Source: Sphingomonadales bacterium
GTDB lineage: Bacteria; Pseudomonadota; Alphaproteobacteria; SMXS01
Direction: 5' to 3'
NCBI GenBank assembly: GCA_022844405.1
Contig: JALHLV010000004.1
Location: forward strand, 62,001 to 126,000
Length of the DNA: 64,000 nucleotides
Shown here: in pieces, positions 7,995-16,716 of the stretch
How positions within the stretch are numbered: the first letter of the stretch is position 1
Layout of the letters: every line of letters begins with the position of its first letter
Position numbers and translations under genes: made by a program
The notes under the pieces: generated by a model
Told to the model about the DNA's origin: nothing
Seen by the model: only the letters and a program-made list of their open reading frames with translations
The model's database searches: none

Positions 7995-10091
7995 GTGGAC
8001 GACGACCAGCAGGACTACCGGTCCCTGTTCGACAACGCCGTCGAAGGCATGTACCGCACGTCGCCGGACGGGCGCTACCTGGCGGCGAATGACGCGCTGG
8101 CACGCATCTACGGCTACGAGTCGGCCGATGCGCTGATGTCGGAACTGACCGACATCGCCGGAACGCTTTACGTAAACCCCCATGACCGCGACAGATTTCG
8201 CGCTTCCCTGGAGGGCACCAACGCGGTGCACGACTTCGTCGCGCGGGTCTACCGCAAGGACGGCAGCCAGATCTGGATCAACGAGAACGCCCGTTCGGTG
8301 CGCGCCGGCGACGGCTCGCTGAAGTGGTACGAGGGCTTCGTCCAGGACATCACCGAGCGGGTCAAGGCCGACGAAAGGTTGCGCCTGGCGGCCAGCGTAT
8401 TCGACACCGCGGCCGAGGCGATCATGGTGCTCAATGACGAATTTTGCGTCACCGCCATCAATCCCGCCTATTCCACGATCACCGGATACACCGCGCGGGA
8501 CATCATCGGCTGCCTGCCGCCCTTCCTGGAGTGGGGTCAGCCGGACCCTGAGTACCCGCGCATCGGCATGGCTACCCTGCGCAAGCGGATCGACGGCAGC
8601 GGCCGTTGGACCGGTGAGCAGTGGAACCGCAGGAAGGGCGGCGAACGCTATGCCGAGCATCTTTCCGTCGTCCCCATTCCCGGCGGCAACGGCCAGGCCG
8701 GCCGCTACCTTGTGGTGTTCAGCGACGTCACCCAGCGCAAGCTGGACGAGGAGCGCATCCGCTACCAGGCCAGCTACGACCAGCTCACCGGCCTGCCGAA
8801 CCGGGCCTTGTTCATGGACCTGCTGGCCAAGGCGCTGGCCCAGGCCGAACGGGAAGGCGAGATGGTGGGCCTGATGTTCGTCGACCTGGACGGCTTCAAG
8901 CTGGTCAACGACACACTTGGCCACGACATGGGCGACCTGCTGCTGCAGGAGGTCGCGGCGCGGCTGAAGCGCTGCATGCGCTCGTCGGACACGGTGGCGC
9001 GTCTCGGCGGCGACGAGTTCACCGTGCTGATGCCGCATATGCGCGACTTCCGCAACGCACCGAGGGTCGCCGAGCGCATCACCGAGACGTTGCGCGCACC
9101 GTTCGCGCTAAACGGCAAGGAGGCGTTCATCTCGGCCTCGATCGGCATCACCACCTTCCCCAACGACGCCATCGACGCCGCGACGTTGCTGAAGAACGCC
9201 GACGCGGCCATGTACCGCGCCAAGGAGCGGGGCAAGCAGCACTTCCAGTTCTTCACCGCCGAAATGAATGCCGAGATCGAGGAGCGCCTGATCCTGATCA
9301 ATGGCCTCAACATGGCGCTGGAGCGCGACGAGTTCTTGCTGCATTACCAGCCCAAGGTCGACCTGGAGCATGGCCGCCTCACCGGCGTCGAGGCGCTGTT
9401 GCGCTGGCGCCATCCCGAGCTGGGCATCGTGCCGTCGGGCAAGTTCATCCCGATCATGGAAGAGAGCGGCCTCATCGGTCAGGTCAGCGAGTGGGTGATC
9501 GAGACCGCCTGCCGGCAGCACCGGCAGTGGCGCGACCAGGGCGAGGACATCAAGGTGGCGGTCAACCTGTCGGTGCGGCAGTTGCGCCAGCCGGGCCTCG
9601 CCAGGACCGTGGCCGAACTGCTCGAACGGGCTGGCGTCGATCCTAGCGGGCTGGAGCTCGAGATCACCGAAAGCATGCTGATGAAGGACACCGAGAACGC
9701 GGTGCGGACGCTGCGCGAGCTGGCCGACATGGGCGTCAGCCTGGCCATGGACGATTTCGGTACCGGCTATTCGTCGCTGTCCTACCTGAAGCGCTTCCCG
9801 CTGCACACCATCAAGATCGACCGCTCGTTCATCAACAACATCGCCACCGATCCGGACGACTACGAGATCATCCGGACCATCATCACCATGGGCCATTCGC
9901 TGCGCCGCCGCGTCGTCGCCGAGGGTGTGGAGACGCGGCAGCAACTGGACATCCTGCGAGAGCTGGGCTGCGACGAGATCCAGGGCTATCTGCTGAGCCC
10001 GGCGGTACCCGCTGACGATCTCCTGCGGATGGTACGCGGCGGCAAGCTGCTCGAGGAGGTGCTTCGCCCGGTCAGGACCGCCACACGCTGA
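7995..10091 (+). CDS. PAS-PAS-GGDEF-EAL cyclic-di-GMP protein
   Basis: 698 residues from GTG 7995, which has GGGGG 7 bases upstream; a TTG at 7965 is less well supported. Order: PAS (about 5-125, with the PAC stretch ending YEGFVQDITERV), second PAS (about 130-255), GGDEF (about 265-425) and EAL (about 440-690). GGDEF is intact (338-342), and RSSD (329-332) sits five residues before it, the classical product-inhibition I-site. The EAL half has GVEALLRW, ELEITES, DDFGTGYSSLSYL and KIDRSFI. Both synthesis and hydrolysis of c-di-GMP are possible. No transmembrane segment, so a cytosolic sensor. Confidence 0.93.
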   Translation: MDDDQQDYRSLFDNAVEGMYRTSPDGRYLAANDALARIYGYESADALMSELTDIAGTLYVNPHDRDRFRASLEGTNAVHDFVARVYRKDGSQIWINENARSVRAGDGSLKWYEGFVQDITERVKADERLRLAASVFDTAAEAIMVLNDEFCVTAINPAYSTITGYTARDIIGCLPPFLEWGQPDPEYPRIGMATLRKRIDGSGRWTGEQWNRRKGGERYAEHLSVVPIPGGNGQAGRYLVVFSDVTQRKLDEERIRYQASYDQLTGLPNRALFMDLLAKALAQAEREGEMVGLMFVDLDGFKLVNDTLGHDMGDLLLQEVAARLKRCMRSSDTVARLGGDEFTVLMPHMRDFRNAPRVAERITETLRAPFALNGKEAFISASIGITTFPNDAIDAATLLKNADAAMYRAKERGKQHFQFFTAEMNAEIEERLILINGLNMALERDEFLLHYQPKVDLEHGRLTGVEALLRWRHPELGIVPSGKFIPIMEESGLIGQVSEWVIETACRQHRQWRDQGEDIKVAVNLSVRQLRQPGLARTVAELLERAGVDPSGLELEITESMLMKDTENAVRTLRELADMGVSLAMDDFGTGYSSLSYLKRFPLHTIKIDRSFINNIATDPDDYEIIRTIITMGHSLRRRVVAEGVETRQQLDILRELGCDEIQGYLLSPAVPADDLLRMVRGGKLLEEVLRPVRTATR

Positions 10092-10111
10092 AACCGGGCG
10101 CGGCACGGAAA

Positions 10112-10171
10112 GCTCCACCGGCAAGACCGGCGGAGCCTCGCTCGAACGACGTCCGGAAACTTGTCTTCCGG
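10112..10171. terminator. two small hairpins downstream of the GGDEF-EAL gene
   Basis: First hairpin: GCTCC (10112-10116) pairs with GGAGC (10132-10136) with an inner CCGG/CCGG pairing. Second: CCGGAA (10153-10158), 7-base loop, TTCCGG (10166-10171). They lie between the 3' ends of the convergent GGDEF-EAL and carotenoid oxygenase genes, a place for transcription end. Neither is followed by a clear T-run, so the call is tentative. Confidence 0.35.
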
Positions 10172-10248
10172 TCGATCACTTGGCCGAATCGCCCCACGGC
10201 GCTGCGCCGCTGTCCGAACTCCGGCCACGCTTGCGCCGCGTCGTATGG

Positions 10249-11670
10249 CTATGCCTGGCTGGCGATCCCGTCCTTGTCGACCCAGGCGGCGTGGAAGCCA
10301 TAGGGCACGCGGTCCGGCATCATGATCCGGGCGACGGGGCCGGCGGCGAACTTCTTCGCATCGATCACGACGCATTCGCTGCGCCGGGTGTTCTCGTCCC
10401 ACACGAAGTTGACCGTCCAGCCGTCGTCCTCATCGGTGCCGCCCGGGCGCGGCGCGAAGATCGCCTCGCCGCCATGGCGGCCGGGGCCGAACGCAACGTG
10501 CTCGGCGGTGCCGTTCGCCCGGTCGTACTTGATGATGCCGTCGAACATGCCGGCGCCCGTCATGGCGATGCGGGCGTTGTAGGTGTAGCGGTGCTTGCGG
10601 CCCATATAGGCCTCGTTGATGCGCGGGAACTCGCTGGCGTACTCGCCGTCGAGCAGCCGCTCGCGCACCGCGCCGGTCTTCAGGTCGAGCCGCCATTCAT
10701 AGAGGTAGGGAACGTCCTCCACGCCGGAATCGGTGCCGCTGTCGGCGCCCACGACATTGGTCTTGTTGGACCGGCAGGCTTCGAGCACCACCTCGTCGCC
10801 CTCTTCATAGGCGTTGACGGTGTGGAACACGAAGCCGGTCTTGATGGTGAACCAGCGAATGTCGCTGCCGCCGCCATGCCGGGGCAGCACGCCGATCCGC
10901 GCGCCGTTTTCCGGGTCCCAGCTCAGCGGCGGGCCGCCCTTCATGAACGCCTCGAGGTCGCCCGTGACCGGCAGGTCGAGGAGCAGCGTATAGTGCTCGG
11001 TGATCGCGCAATCGTGCATCATGCAGCCCTTCGGCAGGTCGATCGCGACCTGATGTGTCATGGTGCCGTCCCTGTCGACGACGCAATGCACGCAATAGGG
11101 CTTCATGAACATGTTGTAGCCGAAGGCGATCATCTCCCCGGTGACCGGGTCCAGCTTCGGATGGGCGGTGAAGGCGTGGTTCAGCTTGCCGTTGAAATCG
11201 ACCTCGCCCACCGTCTCCAGCTCGGGCAGGGAGACGTGGTGCGGGGCGCCGCCCTCCCAAAGGGCGAGCAGCTTGCGGTTGTGAAACACCATCGCCGTGT
11301 TGGCGGCGTTCTTCATCGGCCCCAGCTTGTTGGCGAAGTCGGGCATCGAGTTCAGGCCCTTCCAGATCCAGTCGCCTTTCTCCAGCTCGGCCTTCAGCCC
11401 CTTGGTCATGACGTAGCGGTTGCGGTAGGTCGCCTTGCCGCCCTCGAAATGCACCTCGTGGATCATGCCGTCGCCATCGAACCAGTGGTACTTCTCCACA
11501 TCCGCGACGAACACCGGGTTCGAGCCGATCCGCAGGAAAGCGCCCTCGAGCTCGCGGGGAATTTCTCCGACAACCTCGAGGCAGGCTTCCGTCAGCTCGT
11601 TGTCGACGGGCGCGAAATTGCCTCTCAGGAAGGGATTGTTGGGGGCCTTGACCTCGACGATCTTGTTCAT
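10249..11670 (-). CDS. carotenoid oxygenase (RPE65/CCD family)
   Basis: 473 residues, normal for the family. It shows the seven-bladed propeller enzyme hallmarks and the four iron-binding histidines: His170 (FTAHPKLD), His219 (MMHDCAI), His283 (VFHTVNAY) and His460 (YGFHAAW). The N-terminus FLRIGSNPVF and YHWFDGDGMIH are also typical. Relatives cleave double bonds of carotenoids, stilbenes or phenylpropanoids with O2; lignostilbene-type cleavage would fit a degrader but is not shown. The ATG has AAGGTG upstream. A 23-bp palindrome lies 80 bases upstream and a TetR gene precedes it on the same strand. Confidence 0.92.
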   Translation of the reverse strand: MNKIVEVKAPNNPFLRGNFAPVDNELTEACLEVVGEIPRELEGAFLRIGSNPVFVADVEKYHWFDGDGMIHEVHFEGGKATYRNRYVMTKGLKAELEKGDWIWKGLNSMPDFANKLGPMKNAANTAMVFHNRKLLALWEGGAPHHVSLPELETVGEVDFNGKLNHAFTAHPKLDPVTGEMIAFGYNMFMKPYCVHCVVDRDGTMTHQVAIDLPKGCMMHDCAITEHYTLLLDLPVTGDLEAFMKGGPPLSWDPENGARIGVLPRHGGGSDIRWFTIKTGFVFHTVNAYEEGDEVVLEACRSNKTNVVGADSGTDSGVEDVPYLYEWRLDLKTGAVRERLLDGEYASEFPRINEAYMGRKHRYTYNARIAMTGAGMFDGIIKYDRANGTAEHVAFGPGRHGGEAIFAPRPGGTDEDDGWTVNFVWDENTRRSECVVIDAKKFAAGPVARIMMPDRVPYGFHAAWVDKDGIASQA

Positions 11671-11749
11671 CCTGCTTCACCTTTGCCAGGGGGTTGACGC
11701 ATGTGCCGGCAGCCCGCTCGCTGTCGACTCGATGGCACAGCATGAAGGA

Positions 11750-11772
11750 TATTATTTACAATGTAAATAATA
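11750..11772. promoter_or_regulatory. 23-bp perfect palindrome, candidate TetR operator
   Basis: Arms TATTATTTACA (11750-11760) and TGTAAATAATA (11762-11772) are perfect reverse complements around one central base. It is strikingly AT-rich for this genome. It lies between the end of the TetR gene and the start of the carotenoid oxygenase gene, about 80 bases before that start, where it would overlap a promoter. TTTACA/TGTAAA half-sites are common in TetR-family operators. No T-run follows, so it does not look like a terminator. Confidence 0.65.
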
Positions 11773-11812
11773 CGCGCGCGCAACCGGCGGAAGCTGGAGC
11801 GCCGGAAGGCCC

Positions 11813-12460
11813 TCAGGCGGCGCCCGGGCTACGGAACAGCGTTTGCTCGACCTCGTGAAACCGCGGCCCCTGCATGCCCCGCATCAGCGTCCTCAATATC
11901 CTGGCGTACAGTTCCTGGACACTCGTGCCCAAAGGAAGCTTGCCGGCCATATGCAACACGATCACGCCGTGAAAGCCCGCCCAGAACACTTGTGAGAGTT
12001 CCTCCGGATCGCCGGAGAGTATGCCTTCGCGTACCATGATCTCGGTCGGCTGGATCATGAGCCGCCGGCACCGCTCGACCTGCTCGACCACATCCGGAAA
12101 GGCATGCTCGTCGGGCTGCGTGGGCTCGAACATGATCTTGTAGGCATCATGCTCGGAGAGCGCGAAGTTCAGATAGGCCCGGCTCAGGGCGCCCGCCCGG
12201 GCAAGGTCGTTCGGGGCCTTCGCGGCGGCGCTCTCGCAGGCATCGGCCAGCCGCTTGAAGGCGGCGGCCCGCACGGCGGCGAAGATGTCCTCCTTGCCCT
12301 TGAAATAGCTGTAGGGCGTCATCGGGCTGCAGCCGACATCGGCCGCGAGGCCGCGTATGGTGACCCCGTTATAGCCCAGTTCCACGAATCGGCGTGTGGC
12401 GGCGGCGCACAGCCGGTCTCGAAACGCTTCGATCTCGGCGTCGGTCAACGCTCGTGGCAC
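11813..12460 (-). CDS. TetR/AcrR family transcriptional regulator
   Basis: 215 residues. The N-terminal helix-turn-helix (about 15-60) is clear: AAATRRFVELGYNGVTIRGLAADVGCSPMTPYSYFKGKEDIFAAV in pieces, with the characteristic YSYFKGKEDI recognition-helix end. The C-terminal ligand domain is TetR_C-like and unassigned. It sits directly upstream of the carotenoid oxygenase gene in the same direction; the palindrome between them is the likely target, so it probably represses or derepresses the oxygenase in answer to a hydrophobic ligand (inference). A 12-bp palindrome GCCTTATAAGGC (12491-12502) lies 31 bases upstream of its own start. Confidence 0.9.
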   Translation of the reverse strand: MPRALTDAEIEAFRDRLCAAATRRFVELGYNGVTIRGLAADVGCSPMTPYSYFKGKEDIFAAVRAAAFKRLADACESAAAKAPNDLARAGALSRAYLNFALSEHDAYKIMFEPTQPDEHAFPDVVEQVERCRRLMIQPTEIMVREGILSGDPEELSQVFWAGFHGVIVLHMAGKLPLGTSVQELYARILRTLMRGMQGPRFHEVEQTLFRSPGAA

Positions 12461-12715
12461 TTGGCGAAACTCCTTCCGGTGTCCTCGCCCGCCTTATAAG
12501 GCTCTGGTCGCGGATACGGCAAGGTCGCGTCGGCCTTGAGACGTCATTGTTATGGAGACCCCGCAAGCCAGGTCGCGGGCGCGATTCAGCTGCCGCAACC
12601 TGACAATGAGGGCGACAGCCTCGAGGCGAGTGCTAGTTTGGCTGATCGCGGGGCCGACAGGGCGGCTCGCGGGTCATCGCCAGCCGCCCCCTTTTGATGG
12701 CCGACCCGGCCGCTC

Positions 12716-13309
12716 CTACCGCGGCGGCAGGCCGCGCTTGGCGCGTTCGGCGTTCATACGTTCCTTGTCGCCGCTGAGCCGCTCGCCCAGCTGGTCCTCG
12801 GAAATGGTGCCCGCCATGTGTTGGCCAGCCTTGCCGCCGTTATACATGATCATCTTCTCGACCGACACGGCCAGGACGGTCCGCAGCGGCGAGTCCAGCA
12901 GGTTGTAGAAGAACGTCTCGCCTTCCTTGCTGTTCGGGTTGAGCTTCTTCGACAGCGCCCGGTAGAACCATTCCTTGGTCGGACGGTCGTCGAAGAACTC
13001 GCCGCGCCCCTTGAAGGTGATGGCGCCCGTCGGCAGTCCCTCGGGCGCGCCCTTGGGATAGCCGCCGCTGCTGACATTGACCGACACGCGGTTGTCGCGG
13101 CGGATGGCGGCGGCCCGGTGGCGGTGCTCGGCGAAGGTCAGCCAGATCTTGCCGTCGTGCCAGACGAAGGCGTGGGTGACGCCGACGGGCCAGCCGTCCT
13201 TGGTCGCCCACATCAGCACGCATTCATTGGAGTTGTTTGCCAGTTGATCGATCTCGGTTTCGGTAAACGGATAGATCGATACGATCTCGTGGTCGTGAGT
13301 TTGAGCCAT
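12716..13309 (-). CDS. pyridoxamine 5'-phosphate oxidase-fold protein
   Basis: 197 residues from ATG 13309 (GAGAGGA box). The split-barrel flavin fold is indicated by NECVLMWATKDGWPVGVTHAF, WHDGKIWLTFAEHRHRAAAIRRD and VSVNVSSGG, which resembles F420- or FMN-binding PNPOx-like reductases rather than true PdxH. Substrate unknown. It lies downstream of the alpha/beta hydrolase gene on the same strand with a 106-base gap holding an inverted repeat. The gap to the TetR gene (12461-12715) shows no further gene. Confidence 0.8.
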   Translation of the reverse strand: MAQTHDHEIVSIYPFTETEIDQLANNSNECVLMWATKDGWPVGVTHAFVWHDGKIWLTFAEHRHRAAAIRRDNRVSVNVSSGGYPKGAPEGLPTGAITFKGRGEFFDDRPTKEWFYRALSKKLNPNSKEGETFFYNLLDSPLRTVLAVSVEKMIMYNGGKAGQHMAGTISEDQLGERLSGDKERMNAERAKRGLPPR

Positions 13310-13386
13310 GGTCCTCTCCCTGTGTTCCCTGGTGGTCTTCCCGAACGGCACTGTCGGCGAACCCGGCGGGAAAAACAATCATCAAT

Positions 13387-13402
13387 GCTGAACGAATTCA
13401 GC
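13387..13402. promoter_or_regulatory. inverted repeat GCTGAA-N4-TTCAGC
   Basis: Perfect 6-bp arms (13387-13392 and 13397-13402) with a CGAA spacer, between the end of the alpha/beta hydrolase gene and the start of the PNPOx-like gene. It could be an operator for the latter or a weak terminator of the former. A related CTGA/TCAG repeat precedes the hydrolase gene. Confidence 0.35.
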
Positions 13403-13415
13403 GTATTTTTCAGCG

Positions 13416-14360
13416 TCAGGCGAGCGCGCGCCGCAGCGCCTCGCGGTAGTCGCGACCGAAGGCTCGGGAGACACCCGCGCCGGCCATCATGTCGAAGCCA
13501 TGGAAGGCACCCGGATACACGTGCATCTCCACCGGCACGCCGTCGCGGGCCAGCCGGCGGGCATAGTCCAGATTCTCGTCGAGAAACAGGTCGAGCGCGC
13601 CGACGCTGATATACGCCGGCGGCAATCCGGCAAGAGAGTCGGCGCGGGCGGCCGCCGCATAGGGCGAAACGCCGTCGATGCCCGGCTCGTGTCCCAGCAG
13701 CGCCGCCCAGCCGAACAGATTGGCCGCCGGAGTCCAGACATATTCTCCCGTGTAGGGATGCGGATCGGCGGCCACGGTGCGGTCGTCCAGCATGGGATAG
13801 ATCAATAGCTGGAAGGCGACCGGCACCTCGCCCCGGTCGCGTGCCAGCAACGCCAGCGCGGCGGCGAGGCCGCCCCCCGCGCTCTCGCCGCCGACGGCGA
13901 TTCGCGCCGGGTCCACATCCAGCGACGCGGCATTGGCGTGCAGCCATTTCAGCGCCGCGTAGCAATCCTCGACAGGTCCGGGATGCGGCGTCTCGGGCGA
14001 CAGCCGGTAGTCGACCGAAACGATGACGCAGCCGATATCGGCCACCAGCAGCCGGTTGCGCGCATCGCTCATCTCGGGCGTGCCCATCACATAGCCGCCG
14101 CCATGGATATGCAGGAAGCCGGCGCGCCGCGACGCCGCGCCGCGCGGCGTATAGATCAGCAGCCGGATATCTGGCGCGCCTTCGGAACCGGCGATGCGCC
14201 GTTCGGCCACGTCGACAGGCGCATCGGGTATCGGCGCCGCCTTGCTCATCTGATCGACACCCGCGCGGACCGCCGGGAGCGTTTCGGACGCGATCTGAAA
14301 AGCCGGAAACATGTCCAGCATGGGCAGCAGTTCGGGATCGACGAGATGCCTGGTTGTCAT
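13416..14360 (-). CDS. alpha/beta hydrolase fold-3 esterase (HSL family)
   Basis: 314 residues from ATG 14360 (AGGGGGG box). Hormone-sensitive-lipase family marks: oxyanion HGGGYVMG (86-93), VSVDYRLSPETPHP, nucleophile GGESAGG (Ser160), a later ISVGALDLFLDEN acid region and GAFHGFD (catalytic His near 290). It hydrolyses carboxylic esters, usually short to medium chain. Cytosolic, no signal peptide. Neighbours are a VOC protein upstream and a PNPOx-like protein downstream, all on the minus strand, suggesting one catabolic unit. Confidence 0.9.
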   Translation of the reverse strand: MTTRHLVDPELLPMLDMFPAFQIASETLPAVRAGVDQMSKAAPIPDAPVDVAERRIAGSEGAPDIRLLIYTPRGAASRRAGFLHIHGGGYVMGTPEMSDARNRLLVADIGCVIVSVDYRLSPETPHPGPVEDCYAALKWLHANAASLDVDPARIAVGGESAGGGLAAALALLARDRGEVPVAFQLLIYPMLDDRTVAADPHPYTGEYVWTPAANLFGWAALLGHEPGIDGVSPYAAAARADSLAGLPPAYISVGALDLFLDENLDYARRLARDGVPVEMHVYPGAFHGFDMMAGAGVSRAFGRDYREALRRALA

Positions 14361-14387
14361 TGTCCCCCCTCGGGCGTGAGCGTCGGC

Positions 14388-14407
14388 CACAACTGAGTTC
14401 AGTCGTG
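14388..14407. promoter_or_regulatory. imperfect inverted repeat upstream of the esterase gene
   Basis: Arms CACAACTGA (14388-14396) and TCAGTCGTG (14399-14407) pair with one mismatch around GT. It lies 28 bases before the esterase start, in promoter position. The ACTGA/TCAGT core resembles the repeat at 13387-13402. Confidence 0.35.
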
Positions 14408-14452
14408 GCGATCGGTCAAGCGCAAATCGCCCGGCGGGGAACCGCGCCGCCG

Positions 14453-15082
14453 TCAGCCGGCGGGCTGCAGGACCCGTTCGCGCCCCGGCGCCTTGGTCAC
14501 CTCCCAGGTGTCCATGCCCTCGCCCGGCCCGCCCGGGCCGTAGAACAGCTTCAGCTCCTCGTCGATGAAGCGGATCGGCCGGGTGCCGTCGTAGCGGTCG
14601 GTGTAATACTTCACCATGGTGAACATGCGCCGGTGCCGCTCGACCGTGGCCATCAGCTGGATGATCGGCCAGGGATAGCCGGGCTTCTTGATGTAGCAGT
14701 CGAGCTGGTTGAAACGCTGCAGCACCTCGAAATCCTCGCCCAGCGCCTGCAGCCGCGCCAGTTCCTCGTCGATGTCGTCGGCCCAGACCGCCACATGCTG
14801 CAGGCCGCCCTGCGGGTTGTCCTTCAGGAAGTCCTTGTAGACCGACGGTCCTTCGTTGTGGTGGCAGATCAGCTCGAACTGGTGCTCGCCCGAATACGTA
14901 AAGGCCGCGGTGATGTTGAAGGTCTGCTCCTGGCCCCGGTAGGTGCAGTTGCCGCCGACCACGTCGAACCGGTCGCGGATGAAGAACGGACCGACGCCGA
15001 TGTCGATGAAATAAGGCAGCGCCGCGCGCACGTCCGGCACCACATAGCCCTGCTGAACGATGGGCCCCAGGATAATGCTCAT
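14453..15082 (-). CDS. VOC family protein (glyoxalase-like)
   Basis: 209 residues from ATG 15082 with a GGGGAGAG box. It begins GPIVQQGYVVPDVRAALPYFIDIGVGPFF, a typical VOC first beta-alpha-beta, with CHHNEGPSVY and GGLQHVAVWADDIDEELARL as later elements. Members bind a metal and act as dioxygenases, lyases or binding proteins; comparable long VOC proteins occur in steroid and aromatic catabolic clusters. It is the first gene of the minus-strand run ending with the PNPOx-like gene. Confidence 0.8.
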   Translation of the reverse strand: MSIILGPIVQQGYVVPDVRAALPYFIDIGVGPFFIRDRFDVVGGNCTYRGQEQTFNITAAFTYSGEHQFELICHHNEGPSVYKDFLKDNPQGGLQHVAVWADDIDEELARLQALGEDFEVLQRFNQLDCYIKKPGYPWPIIQLMATVERHRRMFTMVKYYTDRYDGTRPIRFIDEELKLFYGPGGPGEGMDTWEVTKAPGRERVLQPAG

Positions 15083-15198
15083 GAATCTCTCCCCATTGGA
15101 TTTCGCGGCACAGAATGGGGCGGCGGGGCGCGTGGGCCAAGCTAAAAATCATGCGCGCATTTAATTCGCGCGCGACTCCAAGGCCTGAACAGAGAAAT

Positions 15199-15220
15199 GC
15201 CGGGCTCTTGCGAGCCCGGC
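15199..15220. terminator. 9-bp perfect hairpin in the intergenic region 15083-15543
   Basis: GCCGGGCTC (15199-15207) and GAGCCCGGC (15212-15220) pair perfectly around a TTGC loop. The 460-base region holding it separates two divergent VOC genes, so an ordinary terminator is not expected; it may instead be a repeat element or leader structure. The region also contains ATGCGCGCAT (palindrome) and one weak open reading frame; I see nothing else. Confidence 0.35.
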
Positions 15221-15237
15221 AAATCAGGGAAGACTTC

Positions 15238-15453
15238 ATGTCTTGGGGAGACGATGAAATGGGCGGCCCTGGAAACGGGGAGGAAAGCAGGGCCACCAAC
15301 CCTAGACCTCAATATGAGGAGGCCTTCGGGGTCACCACGCTGAACCGATACTTCGTGGTAACAGAGCCAAATCTATGTGTGCACCGCAACATCGTCTACC
15401 TCCATTGTGACAATTCCGCTATGCGTAAACGCTATGCCTCAAAAATGACGTAA
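15238..15453 (+). CDS. possible 71-residue protein of lower GC
   Basis: Reading frame from ATG 15238 with an AGGGAAG box 5 bases upstream, encoding MSWGDDEMGGPGNGEESR and ending RKRYASKMT. Its base composition is more AT-rich and its codon use less biased than neighbouring genes. No recognised family. It may be a small foreign gene, the remains of one, or chance. Confidence 0.22.
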   Translation: MSWGDDEMGGPGNGEESRATNPRPQYEEAFGVTTLNRYFVVTEPNLCVHRNIVYLHCDNSAMRKRYASKMT

Positions 15454-15543
15454 TCTGGCCGCTTTTTGGCCCGCCTTCGAGGCCCCTTAGGGTTGCCGTC
15501 CGACAAATTCGGCGGATTGGATCGGCGCAAGGGGAGAGCGATC

Positions 15544-16005
15544 ATGATCAGGGGCATCCACCACACCTCCATCTCGACCGGCGACCTGGACCGCATGCTG
15601 GGGTTCTACCGGGACCTGGTGGGCGTCGAGGTATTGTTCGAAGTCGATTTCAGCGGCGCCGAGATCGAGGCGATCACCGCCCTGCCCGGCGCCCGGGGAC
15701 GGGTCGCCATGCTGCGCGCCGCCAATGCCCATATCGAGCTGTTCGAATACGCCAAGCCTGTTCCGGAGACCGGCGATCCGAACCGGCCGGTGTGCAATCA
15801 CGGCCTGACCCATATCTGCTTCGACGTGGTCGACCTGCCCGCCGAATACGCCCGGCTGAAGGCGGCCGGCGTGCCGTTCCACTGCGAGCCGCAATGGCTG
15901 GGCAAGGGCACCGTGCTGACGACCTACGCCCGCGACCCCGACGGCAACGTGGTCGAGTTCCAGGAAATCCTGAACCCGAAGAGCCGGATGGCGATGACGT
16001 TCTGA
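15544..16005 (+). CDS. VOC family metalloenzyme (glyoxalase/bleomycin resistance fold)
   Basis: 153 residues from ATG 15544 with GGGGAGAG upstream. Metal-ligand positions of the two beta-alpha-beta-beta-beta modules are visible: His6/His7 (GIHHTSIS), Glu65 or Glu68 (IELFEY), His90 (LTHICFD) and Glu138 (VVEFQE), as in lactoylglutathione lyase or methylmalonyl-CoA epimerase-like proteins. The DPDGNVVEFQE ending is canonical. Exact reaction unknown. An oxygenase-like gene follows 50 bases later on the same strand. Confidence 0.87.
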   Translation: MIRGIHHTSISTGDLDRMLGFYRDLVGVEVLFEVDFSGAEIEAITALPGARGRVAMLRAANAHIELFEYAKPVPETGDPNRPVCNHGLTHICFDVVDLPAEYARLKAAGVPFHCEPQWLGKGTVLTTYARDPDGNVVEFQEILNPKSRMAMTF

Positions 16006-16055
16006 CGGCGCGCCTTCCGCTGGCGCCATGCGGCGGCAATGCTAAACTCGATTCC

Positions 16056-16646
16056 ATGACGGAACCCGCCCAGATCCGCGATACCCCTGACGCGCGACTG
16101 CTGCGCCAGGGTTTGGTGCCGGGCCACGAGGCCATCAACGCGCGGCTGCGGCCGCTGTTGCTGGAGATGGCCGCCCGCATTCCCGACAAGGGCACCAACA
16201 AGGCGAACGGCGACTCCTATTTCAGCAACAAGTGGCTGTCGGCGCGCGACCTGCACCGGCTGCCCGATCCGCAGATGCGGACCCTGGTCGGGCTGATCGA
16301 AGCCGTCGCCAACGGCGTGTCATGGCCTGCGGCCGCGCCGGCGCCGCTGCGGATCGGCGCCATGTGGGCCATCGTCTCCAAAACCGGCATGGAGGGCCAG
16401 CCGCACAAGCACACGGGCCGCGTATCGGGCGCCTATTATGTCGATGCCGGAGACTGCGACGGCGACGGCAACGGGGCGTTCGCCGTCTACACGCCGCAAG
16501 GCGGCCAGCTGCTGCGGACCATCCAGCCGAAGACCGGGTTGATGCTGATGTTTCCCAACACCCTGTGGCACGGCGTATTACGCTATCAGAGCGACAAACC
16601 GCGCATCGTCATCTCCTTCAACTGCGATGCGCCTTCCCACCCATGA
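16056..16646 (+). CDS. putative 2-oxoglutarate/Fe(II)-type oxygenase
   Basis: 196 residues. The C-terminal half has a double-stranded beta-helix pattern seen in the TIGR02466 family: MWAIVSKTGMEGQPHKHTGRVSGAYYVD in pieces, the acidic DCDGDGNGAF, LMLMFPNTLWHGVLRY (distal His) and RIVISFNC. The His-x-His/Thr and distal His could bind iron. ATG 16056 precedes MTEPAQIRDTP. Substrate unknown. Same direction as the VOC gene before and the rRNA pseudouridine synthase gene after. Confidence 0.62.
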   Translation: MTEPAQIRDTPDARLLRQGLVPGHEAINARLRPLLLEMAARIPDKGTNKANGDSYFSNKWLSARDLHRLPDPQMRTLVGLIEAVANGVSWPAAAPAPLRIGAMWAIVSKTGMEGQPHKHTGRVSGAYYVDAGDCDGDGNGAFAVYTPQGGQLLRTIQPKTGLMLMFPNTLWHGVLRYQSDKPRIVISFNCDAPSHP

Positions 16647-16716
16647 TCCGAGGTAACCCGATCCGGCGGCGCCGGCGCGCCGGAATCCTCCTGACAGGCA
16701 CCATATCCCACCTCAG

